From NCBI GenBank assembly GCA_038329515.1, contig JBBQNA010000001.1:1-64000 (forward strand): DNA of 64,000 nt. The letters are read 5' to 3'. Below, piece by piece: positions 36,407 to 45,460 of this stretch (position 1 is the stretch's first letter; the number at the start of each line of letters is the position of its first letter). The notes beneath the pieces were generated by a model. The model was not told the DNA's origin, did no database searches, and was given only the letters and a program-made list of their open reading frames with translations. The position numbers and the translations under genes were made by a program. Source of the DNA: JAFMJV01 sp038329515 (lineage in GTDB: Bacteria; Chloroflexota; Limnocylindria; Limnocylindrales; CSP1-4).

Positions 36407-37423
36407 GTGTTGACCATGACCGACCTGGACGTCCTCATCGCGGATACCGAGACCGAGATGGCACGCGTCATCGCCGCCGCGCAGGACGAGCGGACCGCCG
36501 AGCTCTACGGCTGGGTGCGCTTCCACCTTGGACTGGACGCGGATGCGACGCGCGGCAAGCGACTGCGACCGTTGCTGGGCCTGCTGGCGTATCAGTCCAT
36601 CGCGGGCGATCACCAGCGGGCACTCCCGGGCGCCGCCGCGGTCGAGATGGGCCACAACTTCAGCCTCGTCCACGACGACATCCAGGATTCGAGCACGGAA
36701 CGCCGTCATCGGCCGGCGCTGTGGACCATCACCGGCGTGCCCCAGGCCATCAACACCGGCGACACGCTGTTCACGTTGTCGCGCATGGCGCTCCATCGCC
36801 TGTCTGACCTGGGTTTCAGCGCCCAGAAGGTGCTGGACCTGATGCGCCTCTATGACGAGACCTGCCTGGCGCTGTGCGAAGGCCAATTCCTGGACATCCG
36901 GGCCTCCGAGGGGCAGGAGTGGATGTCCGTCGAGTACTACCTGGACATGATCGGCCGCAAGACCGCCGCCCTCATCGCCGGATCGGTCAAGGCGGGCGCG
37001 ATGCTGGCCACCGATGACGACGCCGTGGTGGAGGCATATCGCCGGTTCGGCTGGGCCCTGGGCATGGCGTTCCAGATCAACGATGACCTGCTGGGTATCT
37101 GGGGCGACGAGGCGTCGACGGGCAAGGCACCCTCGGACATCGAGGCGCGCAAGCAAACGCTGCCGCTGCTGCACGCCCTGGAACACGCCGCCGAAGCGGA
37201 CCGAGAGCTGTTGCGCTCCATCCTCCACGGTCCTGCGACCACCGACGAGGACGTGGCCACGGCGCGCGACATCCTGGAACGGGCCGGCTCGAGACAATTC
37301 TCGCGTGGTCGCGCGGCATCATATCGGGACGAGGCGGTGCTCCAGCTGAGCCAGTCCGGCGTCGTGGATGGCGAGGCGCTCGCGCGTCTGCAGCGCATCG
37401 TGGGGTCCGTCATCGCGGCCTGA
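36407..37423 (+). CDS. Polyprenyl (geranylgeranyl-type) diphosphate synthase
   Basis: This 338-residue all-helical enzyme elongates isoprenyl diphosphates by adding isopentenyl diphosphate. The first aspartate-rich motif is VHDDIQDSS near residue 90 and the second is FQINDDLLGIWGDE near residue 224; GKRLRPLLGLLAY matches the conserved arginine region. Chain length cannot be read with confidence. The GTG at 36407 is chosen because TATCAT (36395-36400) ends 6 bases before it and there is no Shine-Dalgarno, so the mRNA probably starts at the codon. ATG 36416 is the alternative. It is convergent with the CNNM gene. Confidence 0.9.
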   Translation: MLTMTDLDVLIADTETEMARVIAAAQDERTAELYGWVRFHLGLDADATRGKRLRPLLGLLAYQSIAGDHQRALPGAAAVEMGHNFSLVHDDIQDSSTERRHRPALWTITGVPQAINTGDTLFTLSRMALHRLSDLGFSAQKVLDLMRLYDETCLALCEGQFLDIRASEGQEWMSVEYYLDMIGRKTAALIAGSVKAGAMLATDDDAVVEAYRRFGWALGMAFQINDDLLGIWGDEASTGKAPSDIEARKQTLPLLHALEHAAEADRELLRSILHGPATTDEDVATARDILERAGSRQFSRGRAASYRDEAVLQLSQSGVVDGEALARLQRIVGSVIAA

Positions 37424-37436
37424 GCCGCGCGGCTCC

Positions 37437-38762
37437 TCAGTCGTCGCTGTCGTCCGCGTCCTCGGTCGCGGTGGAGCATCGCTGGACCAGGAGCTTGGCC
37501 ACGCGCCGGCCGTCGGTGGACTCCACGGTCAGCTGGAGCTCGTCCCCCACACGCACCACATCACCCACCTTGGGGATGCCGCCGATGCGGTGATAGATGA
37601 GCCCGCCGACCGTGTCGTACTCCTCCTGGTCCTCGACGGTCTCCGTGGGCAGGTCGAAGTGCTCCAGCAGGTCCTCGATGGACGCCCGGCCGTCGACCCG
37701 CACCTGGTCATCGGCGAGGACCACGATCATGGGCTCCTCGGTGTCGTACTCGTCCTGGATCTCGCCCACGATCTCCTCCAGCAGATCCTCGATGGTCACC
37801 ATGCCGGCCGTGCCGCCGTACTCGTCGAGCACGATGGCGATATGGACCCGGCGCCGCTGGAGGCTGTGGAGCAGGTCGTCGACACTCATGGACTCGGGCA
37901 CGAACAGAGGCGCCCGGACCAGGCGCCCGATGGGCGGCAGCTCGTCGATGCCCTTGAGGAATGGCAACAGGTCCTTGGCGTACAGGATGCCTGTGATGTT
38001 GTCCACGGAGTCCTCGTAGACCGGGATCCGGGAGTGGCCACCATCTACGATGGTGTCGACGATCTGATCCAGGTTCGCGGAAGTGGGCAGGGCGACCATC
38101 GCGATGCGGGGCACCATGACCTCGTGCACCTTGCGTTCGCCGAGGCCCAGCACAGCTCCGATCATCTGCTCTTCCTCTGCCTCGATGACCCCCTGCTCGC
38201 CGCCGCGCTCCACGAGGATCATCAGCTCTTCGGGCGAGATCCGGTCGCGGTCGGTCTCCCGGACACCCAGTCGACGGGTGACCCAAAGGGTGATGCCGTC
38301 CAGGATCGAGACCACGGGCGCCAGCAGCCGACCCAGGATCTCCATCGGTCGGGCGAAGAAGATGGCGTAGCGCTCGGCGTGCGCGAGCGCGAGGGTCTTG
38401 GGGATGAGCTCGCCGAACACCACGGTCACGAACGAGACGGCCAGCGTGACGATGAGCAGGGCGACGACGCCCGCACTCGATCCCAGTGGCTCCAGCAGCT
38501 TCTCCAGCGACTGGGCCGTGCTCTGGCCGGCGAACGCGGCGGCAAGGAAGCCGATGAAGGTGATGGCCAGCTGCGAGACGGCGAGGAAGCGACCCGGTCG
38601 ATTGATGAGTCGGTCGACGCGCCGAGCGCCCTTGTGGCCCTCGTCGATGAGCTGCTGCAGTCGACTGCGTCGCACCGTCACGAGGGCGATCTCGGCGGCC
38701 ACGAAGACTCCGTTGATGAGGATGAGCACCCCGATGATGAGCAGCTCCACGACGCTGCCCAT
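37437..38762 (-). CDS. CNNM/HlyC-CorC family transporter-like protein
   Basis: This 441-residue protein has an N-terminal DUF21 membrane domain of about four helices (residues 1-180, with NGVFVAAEIALVTVRRSRLQ and VVFGELIPKTLAL). Two CBS domains follow near 200-330 (VMVPRIAMVALPTSA; GHSRIPVYEDSVDNITGILYA; VLDEYGGTAGMVTIEDLLEE), and then a CorC/HlyC domain. Relatives are Mg2+/Na+ antiporters or regulators of Mg2+ efflux; the old name hemolysin is misleading. Its ATG overlaps the glmU stop as TGATG. Confidence 0.92.
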   Translation of the reverse strand: MGSVVELLIIGVLILINGVFVAAEIALVTVRRSRLQQLIDEGHKGARRVDRLINRPGRFLAVSQLAITFIGFLAAAFAGQSTAQSLEKLLEPLGSSAGVVALLIVTLAVSFVTVVFGELIPKTLALAHAERYAIFFARPMEILGRLLAPVVSILDGITLWVTRRLGVRETDRDRISPEELMILVERGGEQGVIEAEEEQMIGAVLGLGERKVHEVMVPRIAMVALPTSANLDQIVDTIVDGGHSRIPVYEDSVDNITGILYAKDLLPFLKGIDELPPIGRLVRAPLFVPESMSVDDLLHSLQRRRVHIAIVLDEYGGTAGMVTIEDLLEEIVGEIQDEYDTEEPMIVVLADDQVRVDGRASIEDLLEHFDLPTETVEDQEEYDTVGGLIYHRIGGIPKVGDVVRVGDELQLTVESTDGRRVAKLLVQRCSTATEDADDSDD

Positions 38763-40150
38763 CAGTCGGTCACCCGTGCGTCGTCGTCCGCGGCTGGCGT
38801 GTGGGTGCGCGCAGGTACGCCCACGACCGTGGTGTGGGCAGGCACGTCATGGGTGACCACGGAGCCGGCGCCCGTGACCGCACCCTCGCCGATGGTGACC
38901 GGTGCCCGCAGGATGGTGTCCGAGCCGATGAATGCGCCATCCCCGATGACCGTCCGATGCTTGCGCTGGCCGTCGTAGTTGGCGGTGATGGTGCCCGCCC
39001 CGATGTTGACGCCTTCGCCGATGGTCGCGTCCCCGAGATAGCTGAAGTGGTGCTGCTTGGAACGCGCGCCAAGGGTCGCGCCCTTGATCTCCGCGTAGTT
39101 GCCCACCTCGGCGCCAGCACCCACCCGGGCCCCCGGCCGGAGATGCGCGAACGGACCGATACGTACGTCGTTCTCGACCGTGGCGGACTCAAGCACGCTC
39201 GCCCAGATGGTGCAGCGCTCGCCGACCACGGAATCGACCAGTTGCGAGCCACTGCGGATGACCGAGTCGCGACCGATGCGCGTAGCGCCCCGCAGCGTCA
39301 CGTTCGCCTCCAGCAGCACATCCGGGCCGAGCTCGACCGTGGCGTCGATGAACGCAGAGGCAGGGTCGATCATGGTCACGCCGGCACGCATGTATGCATC
39401 GTTGATGCGCAGGCGCATGGCGACCTCCGCATCCGACAGCTGGGAACGGTCATTGATGCCCGAGAGCGTGCCGTCGTCGGGCAGCTCCAGGGCGGCCACT
39501 GGCCGCCTGTCCGCGCGTGCGAACGCGACCAGCAACGGCAGGTACAGCTCGCCGGTCACTGCCGATCGCGGGATGTCCGGCAGGCGCCGACGCAGCCACG
39601 CCACGTCGAATGCGTACAGTCCGGCGTTGATCTCCGTGATGTCCAGCTGCTCCTCGGTCGCGTCCCGCTCCTCCACGACCTGGGTCACCCGCTCATCGGC
39701 GTCGCGGACCACACGTCCGAGCCCCGTGGGATCGATGGCATCCACGGTCGCGAGCGCGACCACGGCAGCCTCCAGCCGGCGCATGTCCAGGAGCGTCGTG
39801 ACGTGGAGCGCGGTGACCAACGGCACGTCACCGCTCAGTACGACGATCTCGGTCACGTCCGGAGGCAGCACGTCGAGCGCGGCGCGGACCGCATCGGCCG
39901 TGCCCCGCGGCTCATCCTGGACCGCGAAGCCGGCGCCCGGCACCACCGCGTCGCGGATCGACTCCGTTGCCGGCGAGATGACCACCAGGGGCGGTCGACC
40001 GGTCGCGGCCGTGGCGGCCTCGAGGACGTAGTCGAGCATCGGCCGACCACACACCGGATGCAGGACCTTGGGCAGTCGGGACCGCATTCGAGTGCCGAGG
40101 CCCGCAGCAAGGATGACCGCGATGGGCCCGGAGCTGGCGGCGCTGGTCAC
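38762..40150 (-). CDS. glmU: Bifunctional GlmU: acetyltransferase and uridylyltransferase
   Basis: This 462-residue enzyme makes UDP-N-acetylglucosamine from glucosamine-1-phosphate. The N-terminal nucleotidyltransferase has VILAAGLGTRMRSRLPKVLH and the middle GRVVRDADERVTQVVEERDA. The C-terminal left-handed beta-helix has hexapeptide repeats, GPFAHLRPGARVGAGAEVGN and the acetyl-transfer region KQHHFSYLGDATIGEGVNIG. GTG is the start codon. The gene begins 82 bases after ridA and overlaps the CNNM gene by one base. With glmM and glmS 13 kb upstream it completes the amino-sugar route. Confidence 0.96.
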   Translation of the reverse strand: MTSAASSGPIAVILAAGLGTRMRSRLPKVLHPVCGRPMLDYVLEAATAATGRPPLVVISPATESIRDAVVPGAGFAVQDEPRGTADAVRAALDVLPPDVTEIVVLSGDVPLVTALHVTTLLDMRRLEAAVVALATVDAIDPTGLGRVVRDADERVTQVVEERDATEEQLDITEINAGLYAFDVAWLRRRLPDIPRSAVTGELYLPLLVAFARADRRPVAALELPDDGTLSGINDRSQLSDAEVAMRLRINDAYMRAGVTMIDPASAFIDATVELGPDVLLEANVTLRGATRIGRDSVIRSGSQLVDSVVGERCTIWASVLESATVENDVRIGPFAHLRPGARVGAGAEVGNYAEIKGATLGARSKQHHFSYLGDATIGEGVNIGAGTITANYDGQRKHRTVIGDGAFIGSDTILRAPVTIGEGAVTGAGSVVTHDVPAHTTVVGVPARTHTPAADDDARVTD

Positions 40151-40231
40151 AAGCGTGCCGCGCCGCCGGTGGCTGATGGAGGGAAGGTGCCCATGGGGTG
40201 CACTGACTGTACGGTCGCCGGACTCAGGGTG

Positions 40232-40621
40232 TCAAACGCCCGGGCGCTTGGCGACCGCCTCGACCTCGACGCGGGCGCCCTTGGGCAGCGCTGCCACGGC
40301 GAACGTCGAGCGTGCCGGGGGCGGGTCCGGAAAGTAGCGCGCGTACACCGCGTTGAATGCCGCGAAGTCACCGATGTCCACGAGGAAGCACGTCGTCTTG
40401 ACCACATCCGCGTAGTCCAGGCCGGCTGCCTCGAGGACCGCGCCCAGGTTGCGCAGCGCCCGATCGGTCTGGGCCTCCAGGCCGCCGCCGACCAGCTCAC
40501 CGGTCTGGGGATCGAGCCCGACCTGGCCCGAGCAATACACGGTGTCGCCGGTATCGATGCCTTGGCTATAGGGCCCGACGGCATTGGGTGCGCCAGACGT
40601 GGCGATGCGAGCCTTGCTCAT
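40232..40621 (-). CDS. ridA: RidA-family enamine/imine deaminase
   Basis: This 129-residue RidA/YjgF protein removes reactive enamines such as 2-aminoacrylate. Family motifs are intact: AVGPYSQGIDTGDTVYCSGQVG, RNLGAVLEAAGLDYADVVKTTC and the catalytic arginine in AVYARYFPDPPPARSTF. GGAGG lies 5 bases before ATG 40621. Its start overlaps the ispE stop by 4 bases (ATGA). Confidence 0.95.
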   Translation of the reverse strand: MSKARIATSGAPNAVGPYSQGIDTGDTVYCSGQVGLDPQTGELVGGGLEAQTDRALRNLGAVLEAAGLDYADVVKTTCFLVDIGDFAAFNAVYARYFPDPPPARSTFAVAALPKGARVEVEAVAKRPGV

Positions 40622-41589
40622 GGATGCCTCCGATCGCTGGTGATGGGCTGTGGGTGGGGTCCGGTCGACCGGGTGGCGATGACCCGGGTCATGGGCAACG
40701 ATGTCTCGGTCAGGAGTTGGCGACCGACATCGATCGCGGCCTGGGCTGAAGGATAGAGGGCGAACAGGGTGGAGCCGGATCCGGTCAACAGCACCGGGCG
40801 CTCCAGGTGTCGCTCCAGAGCGTCACGGAGTGCTGCCAGGCCGGGTGTCACCGCCGCCGCTGGCAGCCACAGGTCGTTGGCAGCCCGCAGGTGCGCGGCG
40901 TGGCCAGCGAGGGTCACGGGGTCGACACCCGAGCGCAGCAGGTGCGCCAGGTCGTCCACGGCCCGACGAGCGTTCCCACTGGACCGAGCATCACCAGACA
41001 GCTCGTCCCATGCCCGGAACACGCGCGGCGTGGACGCGCCAGTCGCGGGTGCGACGAGCAGGACCCCGACCGGCTCGATGGGTGGCGGCAGCGGATCGAT
41101 CGCCTCCCCCACACCTGTGACCAGGCCAGCACCCGCGCCATCCACGAAGAACGGCACATCCGATCCGATGCGTGCCGCCAGTCTCCGGAGGTCGACGGCC
41201 GCCGCGGAGTCCGGGAACCGAGCCGCCAGCAGGCAGAGGGTCGAGGCCGCGTCCGTGCTGCCGCCAGCCAGTCCCGCGGCCATGGGGATGCGCTTGTGCA
41301 GCCGGAAGGTGACCGCTGGTACGGGCGAGCCAGCGGCGGCTGCACGGAACGCCATCGTGGCGCGCAGCACCAGGTTGTCGGCGAGGGGGCAATCGGCATC
41401 GCCCTCGATGAGGAGCTGGTCCGGGCCATCGGGTGCCTGCGAGTCCGTCAAGCTCAGCGTGTCGGCCAGATCCAGGCGCAGGAACACCGAACGCAGCTCG
41501 TGATAGCCGTCGGCCCGGACGCCCGTGACCGCGAGTGCCAGATTGACCTTGGCGCTAGCCGAGGTACGCAGCACGACCGGTCCGACCAT
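40618..41589 (-). CDS. ispE: 4-diphosphocytidyl-2-C-methyl-D-erythritol kinase
   Basis: This 323-residue GHMP kinase of the MEP isoprenoid pathway starts with the substrate region ASAKVNLALAVTGVRADGYHEL, has the ATP-binding PMAAGLAGGSTDAAS near residues 98-112 and a third motif in LLTGSGSTLFALY. It supplies precursors for the prenyl synthase at 36407. ATG 41589 is 12 bases past the rsmA stop and begins the conserved domain; the longer frame to 41811 overlaps rsmA. No strong ribosome site is seen, so coupling to rsmA is likely. Confidence 0.94.
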   Translation of the reverse strand: MVGPVVLRTSASAKVNLALAVTGVRADGYHELRSVFLRLDLADTLSLTDSQAPDGPDQLLIEGDADCPLADNLVLRATMAFRAAAAGSPVPAVTFRLHKRIPMAAGLAGGSTDAASTLCLLAARFPDSAAAVDLRRLAARIGSDVPFFVDGAGAGLVTGVGEAIDPLPPPIEPVGVLLVAPATGASTPRVFRAWDELSGDARSSGNARRAVDDLAHLLRSGVDPVTLAGHAAHLRAANDLWLPAAAVTPGLAALRDALERHLERPVLLTGSGSTLFALYPSAQAAIDVGRQLLTETSLPMTRVIATRSTGPHPQPITSDRRHP

Positions 41590-41600
41590 CCGCCGCGTGG

Positions 41601-42506
41601 TCAGCGCTTGCGCGTGTCGATGGGCCCGAGGGCCGCCGACATCGCCAGCCAGTCGTCCACCGACAACGTCTGCGGTCGCCTGTCGGGGGTGATGCCGGTC
41701 GCCGACAGGGCCGCCTCGATGCGCTCGCGGCCGACCATCGGCAGCTGTCGCACCAGCACGTTGTGGATCATCTTGCGCCGCTCTCGGAACCCGGCCTGGA
41801 CCAGGCGCCACAGATCGTCCTCGGACTCTCGCGGCAGCCGACGGGGTCGGGTGACACCCGCGAGCACCGCCGACTCCACGGCCGGCGCGGGCTCGAACGA
41901 GGACCCCGGCACGATGCGCACGATGCGCACGTCCGCGTGGTATTGCACGAACACCGACAGGTAGCTGAGGCCGCCTGGCGGTGACGCGATGCGTTCCGCG
42001 ACCTCGCGCTGGACCATGAGCGTGAAACGCAGCGGGCGCGGCTCGTCATCGAGCATCTGGTGGAGCACCGGGCTCGTGACGTGGTACGGCAGGTTGGCGA
42101 CCAGGTCCCAAGGTGCCGTCACGAGGCCCTCCATGGGGGTGTCCAGGATGTCGCCCTCCACCAGTCGCAGCGCATCGAAGCCCGCGAACCGTTCTTGCAG
42201 GTGCAGGTACAGCCGTGGGTCTACCTCGACGGCCGTGACCTGCGCGCCCGCCTGCAGCAGCGCCGCGGTCAGGATGCCGATGCCCGGACCGACCTCCAGC
42301 ACCGGTCGGTCGGGACCGGCACCGGACGCCTCGATGATCGCCTCCAGGACCGTCCCATCGACGAGGTGGTTCTGGCTCAGGCGCTTGTTGGCCCGCAGGC
42401 CGTGCCGACGGAGGTATCGCTCGACCTGCTCCGGCCCAAGGTGGACGGCGTCCAGCTCCGTGAGCGGGTCCGGTCGCACGGGCCCGGATCCGCTCGAACC
42501 TGTCAC
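41601..42506 (-). CDS. rsmA: 16S rRNA dimethyladenosine transferase RsmA
   Basis: This 301-residue Rossmann methyltransferase dimethylates two adjacent adenosines in helix 45 of 16S rRNA. Motif I is VLEVGPGIGILTAALLQAGA, motif IV is NLPYHVTSPVLHQML and the N-terminal RANKRLSQNHLVDG is typical. The N-terminus is about 20 residues longer than usual. The GTG start overlaps the tsaD stop by 4 bases (GTGA). Confidence 0.95.
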   Translation of the reverse strand: MTGSSGSGPVRPDPLTELDAVHLGPEQVERYLRRHGLRANKRLSQNHLVDGTVLEAIIEASGAGPDRPVLEVGPGIGILTAALLQAGAQVTAVEVDPRLYLHLQERFAGFDALRLVEGDILDTPMEGLVTAPWDLVANLPYHVTSPVLHQMLDDEPRPLRFTLMVQREVAERIASPPGGLSYLSVFVQYHADVRIVRIVPGSSFEPAPAVESAVLAGVTRPRRLPRESEDDLWRLVQAGFRERRKMIHNVLVRQLPMVGRERIEAALSATGITPDRRPQTLSVDDWLAMSAALGPIDTRKR

Positions 42507-43612
42507 GCGGACACGTTCGCGGTCCGCGCGACACGCCCGGGCGTCGTCGCCACAGCCAGCTTGTACGACGGCCGCGCCTCCAGGTCGGGCCCGGCACGTT
42601 CACCGGCCTCGAAACGGTGGAATCCTGCGGCGCCGATCATCGCCCCGTTGTCGGTGCACAGGCCCGGCCGTGGCACCACGAACGGGATGCCCAGCGGCCG
42701 CAGGCCGGTCGCGATCCGTTCGCGCAGGACGCCGTTGGCCGCGACGCCGCCGCCCATGACCACGCTCCGGGCACCGGTAGCCGTCGCGGCACGCACGGTG
42801 CGCGTGGCCAGGACATCCACCACGGAGTCCTGGAATGCCCACGCAAGCTCCGCGACGACATCCGCGGGCAGGCTGGAGCCATCCGGCTCGGCGGCATCGG
42901 CATCCGGCCCGACAGCGGCCGTGACGGCGCGTCGGGCAGCAGTCTTGAGGCCGCTGAAGCTGAAGTCACCACTGTCGCCCATCCAGGCACGCGGGAACCG
43001 GCCATCGCGGCGCGTCGCCGTGGCGGCCGCGGCCATGATCGCTGGGCCACCCGGGTACGGCAGGCCCAGCAGCCGCCCGACCTTGTCGAACGCTTCGCCA
43101 GCGGCGTCATCGATGGTCTGGCCCAGCAGCCGATAGCTGAGGTGGTCGGTCATCTCCACCAGGAAGGTGTGGCCGCCACTGACGACGAGGGCCACGAGCG
43201 GGAACACCGGAGCGGGTCGTGCGACCTCGTCGGGGTCGAGCAGCCACGCTGCGTAGATGTGTCCCTCGAGATGGTTGACGGGTACCAGCGGCAGGCCCGT
43301 ATCCCAGGCGAGGGTGCGAGCCATCGTGATGCCCACGAGGAGCGAGCCAGCGAGACCCGGGCCCTCGGTCACCGCGATGCCGTCCAGGCTGCGCAGGTCA
43401 TCGACCCCCGCCACTCGACATGCCTCTTCCAGCACCGGGATCATCCAGCGCAGGTGGGCGCGTGCCGCGACCTCGGGTACGATGCCCCCGGTCTGGGCGT
43501 GGAGTGCCGTCTGGCTGGCGACCACGTTCGCGTGGATGCGGCGACCATCCTCGACGACCGCCACGGACGTCTCGTCACATGAGCTCTCGATAGCCAGCAG
43601 GCGCACGCTCAC
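42503..43612 (-). CDS. tsaD: tRNA threonylcarbamoyladenosine transferase TsaD
   Basis: This 369-residue ASKHA-fold protein transfers threonylcarbamoyl to A37 of ANN-decoding tRNAs together with TsaB and TsaE, both encoded just upstream. Family motifs include LAIESSCDETSVAVVEDGR, the metal histidines in VNHLEGHIYAAWL and the nucleotide loop VMGGGVAANGVLRERI. The length is normal. Its GTG start overlaps the rimI stop by 4 bases. Confidence 0.96.
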   Translation of the reverse strand: MSVRLLAIESSCDETSVAVVEDGRRIHANVVASQTALHAQTGGIVPEVAARAHLRWMIPVLEEACRVAGVDDLRSLDGIAVTEGPGLAGSLLVGITMARTLAWDTGLPLVPVNHLEGHIYAAWLLDPDEVARPAPVFPLVALVVSGGHTFLVEMTDHLSYRLLGQTIDDAAGEAFDKVGRLLGLPYPGGPAIMAAAATATRRDGRFPRAWMGDSGDFSFSGLKTAARRAVTAAVGPDADAAEPDGSSLPADVVAELAWAFQDSVVDVLATRTVRAATATGARSVVMGGGVAANGVLRERIATGLRPLGIPFVVPRPGLCTDNGAMIGAAGFHRFEAGERAGPDLEARPSYKLAVATTPGRVARTANVSA

Positions 43613-44163
43613 CTCTGGACGCCCGGGTCGCTGGCATCCGGATGCCGGACGCCATAGCGGACCTTCATGTCCCCCATGCGCTGGCGCATGTCGTCCGAGT
43701 CGAGCGGCTCCGTGGTCATGATCAGCGCGTCCTCACCGTTGTCCGAGTAGTAGCGCGGACGGACACCCACGGGTCGAAACCCGAAGCGCTGGTACAGCAG
43801 GCGGGCGGCATCGTTGCTCAGCCGGACCTCCAGCGTGGCCACGTGGGCACCCAGGTCGGAGCACAGGTCCATCAGCTCCAGCATGAGGCGACCGCCGACT
43901 CCGTGTCGGCGCCATGCAGGCAGCACCGCGAACGAGGTCACGTGCGCCTCGTCGACCATCAGCCAGACGCCGCCGTACGCTACGAGCTCCTCGCCCATCC
44001 GACCCACCAGGTAGTGGGCCATACGGTTCGTCTCGAGCTCCTGGCGGAACGCATACGGTGGCCACGGCACGGGGAAGCTGGCCCGCTCGATGGCATGCAC
44101 GGCCTCGATGTCACCGACGCCCATCGGCTCGATGCGCATCGTCAGCGGAAGCCGGGCGACCAT
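43609..44163 (-). CDS. rimI: GNAT N-acetyltransferase, RimI-like
   Basis: This 184-residue acetyltransferase lies in the usual RimI place between tsaB and tsaD. The acetyl-CoA site is AVLPAWRRHGVGGRLMLELM and the catalytic part is RLSNDAARLLYQRFGFRPVGVRPRYYSDNGEDALIM, with the usual terminal tyrosine. In other bacteria RimI acetylates the N-terminal Ala of S18; this one has about 30 extra C-terminal residues. ATG 44163 is preceded by GGGAGGGG. It overlaps tsaB by 22 bases. Confidence 0.9.
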   Translation of the reverse strand: MVARLPLTMRIEPMGVGDIEAVHAIERASFPVPWPPYAFRQELETNRMAHYLVGRMGEELVAYGGVWLMVDEAHVTSFAVLPAWRRHGVGGRLMLELMDLCSDLGAHVATLEVRLSNDAARLLYQRFGFRPVGVRPRYYSDNGEDALIMTTEPLDSDDMRQRMGDMKVRYGVRHPDASDPGVQR

Positions 44164-44897
44164 GTCCCCTCCCCTCCGTGCCCGGCGTCGAGCGCATCCG
44201 CCGCGGCTGCCGTGACCGCCGGGATGCCTCGCGGCAGCGCGACATAGCGCGGCACGAGGGTCGCAGGATCGGCGACCTCGCCACGCTCCAGTCTTTCGTC
44301 CAGGAGTTCCATCAGGGCGGCCGGCAAGGCAGCGGTCGCGGTCAGGCCCAGGCCAACCGGATCAGGGAAGCCAGCCGCCAGCGCGGCTGCAGTGCAGGCT
44401 GCGAGCCACGCGTTGTCCGTCGCCACATCCACTGCGATCAGTGGCCGCCGGCCCACGAGGGCCGTCAGGTCCGCGCTCGGCGGCACCAGCACGGGATCGG
44501 ACCCTGCCGCGCCCAGATAGTGGTCACGGGCACCGGCCGGCAGCAGCACGAGCGCATCCTGTCCCGTCGCTCCCAGGTCGCTGGCCACCGCTCGACGGAG
44601 CGCCTCGTCGGTTGGCAGGCCGACCAGCGTGAGGTGCCGGACAGCCGTCAGGGTCTTGGCGGTGGCCAGGCCGACCCGCAGACCCGTGAAGCTGCCAGGT
44701 CCCGTGCCGACCCCGATGGCAGTGATGTCCGCGATGCCGATGCCAGCCTCCATCAGCACGCTCGTGAGCTGCGACATGAGCCGGGTGCCGTGCCGGTTGG
44801 GCGCGTCCAGGACATCCGCCGCCGCCAGCGAGCGGCCCTGCCCGACGGCCACGACCGTGCGCCGCGTGGCGGTCTCGATGACCAGCCGCCAGCTCAC
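44142..44897 (-). CDS. tsaB: TsaB, t6A synthesis scaffold
   Basis: This 251-residue ASKHA-fold paralogue of TsaD, lacking the catalytic metal site, holds TsaD and TsaE together. It has VSWRLVIETATRRTVVAVGQG at the start and the typical AIGVGTGPGSFTGLRVGLAT motif. GTG 44897 gives a 4-base overlap with the tsaE stop and begins the domain; the longer frame to 45098 lies within tsaE. Its end overlaps rimI by 22 bases. Confidence 0.92.
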   Translation of the reverse strand: MSWRLVIETATRRTVVAVGQGRSLAAADVLDAPNRHGTRLMSQLTSVLMEAGIGIADITAIGVGTGPGSFTGLRVGLATAKTLTAVRHLTLVGLPTDEALRRAVASDLGATGQDALVLLPAGARDHYLGAAGSDPVLVPPSADLTALVGRRPLIAVDVATDNAWLAACTAAALAAGFPDPVGLGLTATAALPAALMELLDERLERGEVADPATLVPRYVALPRGIPAVTAAAADALDAGHGGEGTWSPGFR

Positions 44898-45451
44898 GCC
44901 GCGTCTCCCGTCCGCGCGGCGTCCCCTGTCCAGGTGCTTGCACGTGCCAGATACCGGGCGTAGCGCGGCGTGCCCGCAAGCTGGATGACCCGCTCGCCCT
45001 CTGCACCCGGGTCTTCCTGGGTCGCGGCGTCCTCGTCGACCACGATGCGCACATCCAGCCGCTCGATGTCCACGGGCGCGTCCAGCCGATCCGCCCATTC
45101 CGACAGCGTGACCCCGTCATCCTGGCGCTCGTCCAGTAGTCCGCCATCGACCGCCTCGGCTGCCCCGGCAAGCCGGTACAGGTCCTGGTGAAACAACCGC
45201 AGCCGGCCCTGGTACTCGGCCATAAGCGTGAAGCTCGGGCTGGTCACGGCGTCGGCCACACCCAGACCCGCGGCAAAGCCTTTCGCGAACTGGGTCTTGC
45301 CCGCACCCAGGGTACCCAGCAGCGCGAGGCGGTCACCGGGCTCGGCCACATCGGCCAGCCACGCCGCCAGGGCGCGGGTCTCCGCGCTGGAGGTCGTCCG
45401 GATATCGAGCCGCAGCGGCGCTGGTGTCTCGGCAGGTGCAGCCGTCGTCAT
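44894..45451 (-). CDS. tsaE: TsaE, ATPase of t6A synthesis
   Basis: This 185-residue P-loop ATPase has Walker A LLGTLGAGKTQFAKGFAAGL, then SPSFTLMAEYQGRLRLFHQDLYRL, the family signature, and a C-terminal SEWADRLDAP segment. The last 40 or so residues are less conserved. ATG 45451 lies 9 bases after the preceding stop. TAACCT ends 6 bases before it, and its TAA is the stop of the upstream gene, so an internal promoter for a leaderless transcript is possible. No Shine-Dalgarno is present. Confidence 0.93.
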   Translation of the reverse strand: MTTAAPAETPAPLRLDIRTTSSAETRALAAWLADVAEPGDRLALLGTLGAGKTQFAKGFAAGLGVADAVTSPSFTLMAEYQGRLRLFHQDLYRLAGAAEAVDGGLLDERQDDGVTLSEWADRLDAPVDIERLDVRIVVDEDAATQEDPGAEGERVIQLAGTPRYARYLARASTWTGDAARTGDAA

Positions 45452-45460
45452 CCCGACAGG

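Noticed and set aside
40618..41811. Longer ispE frame starting at 41811
   Set aside because: Its first 74 residues overlap rsmA and lack GHMP-kinase character.
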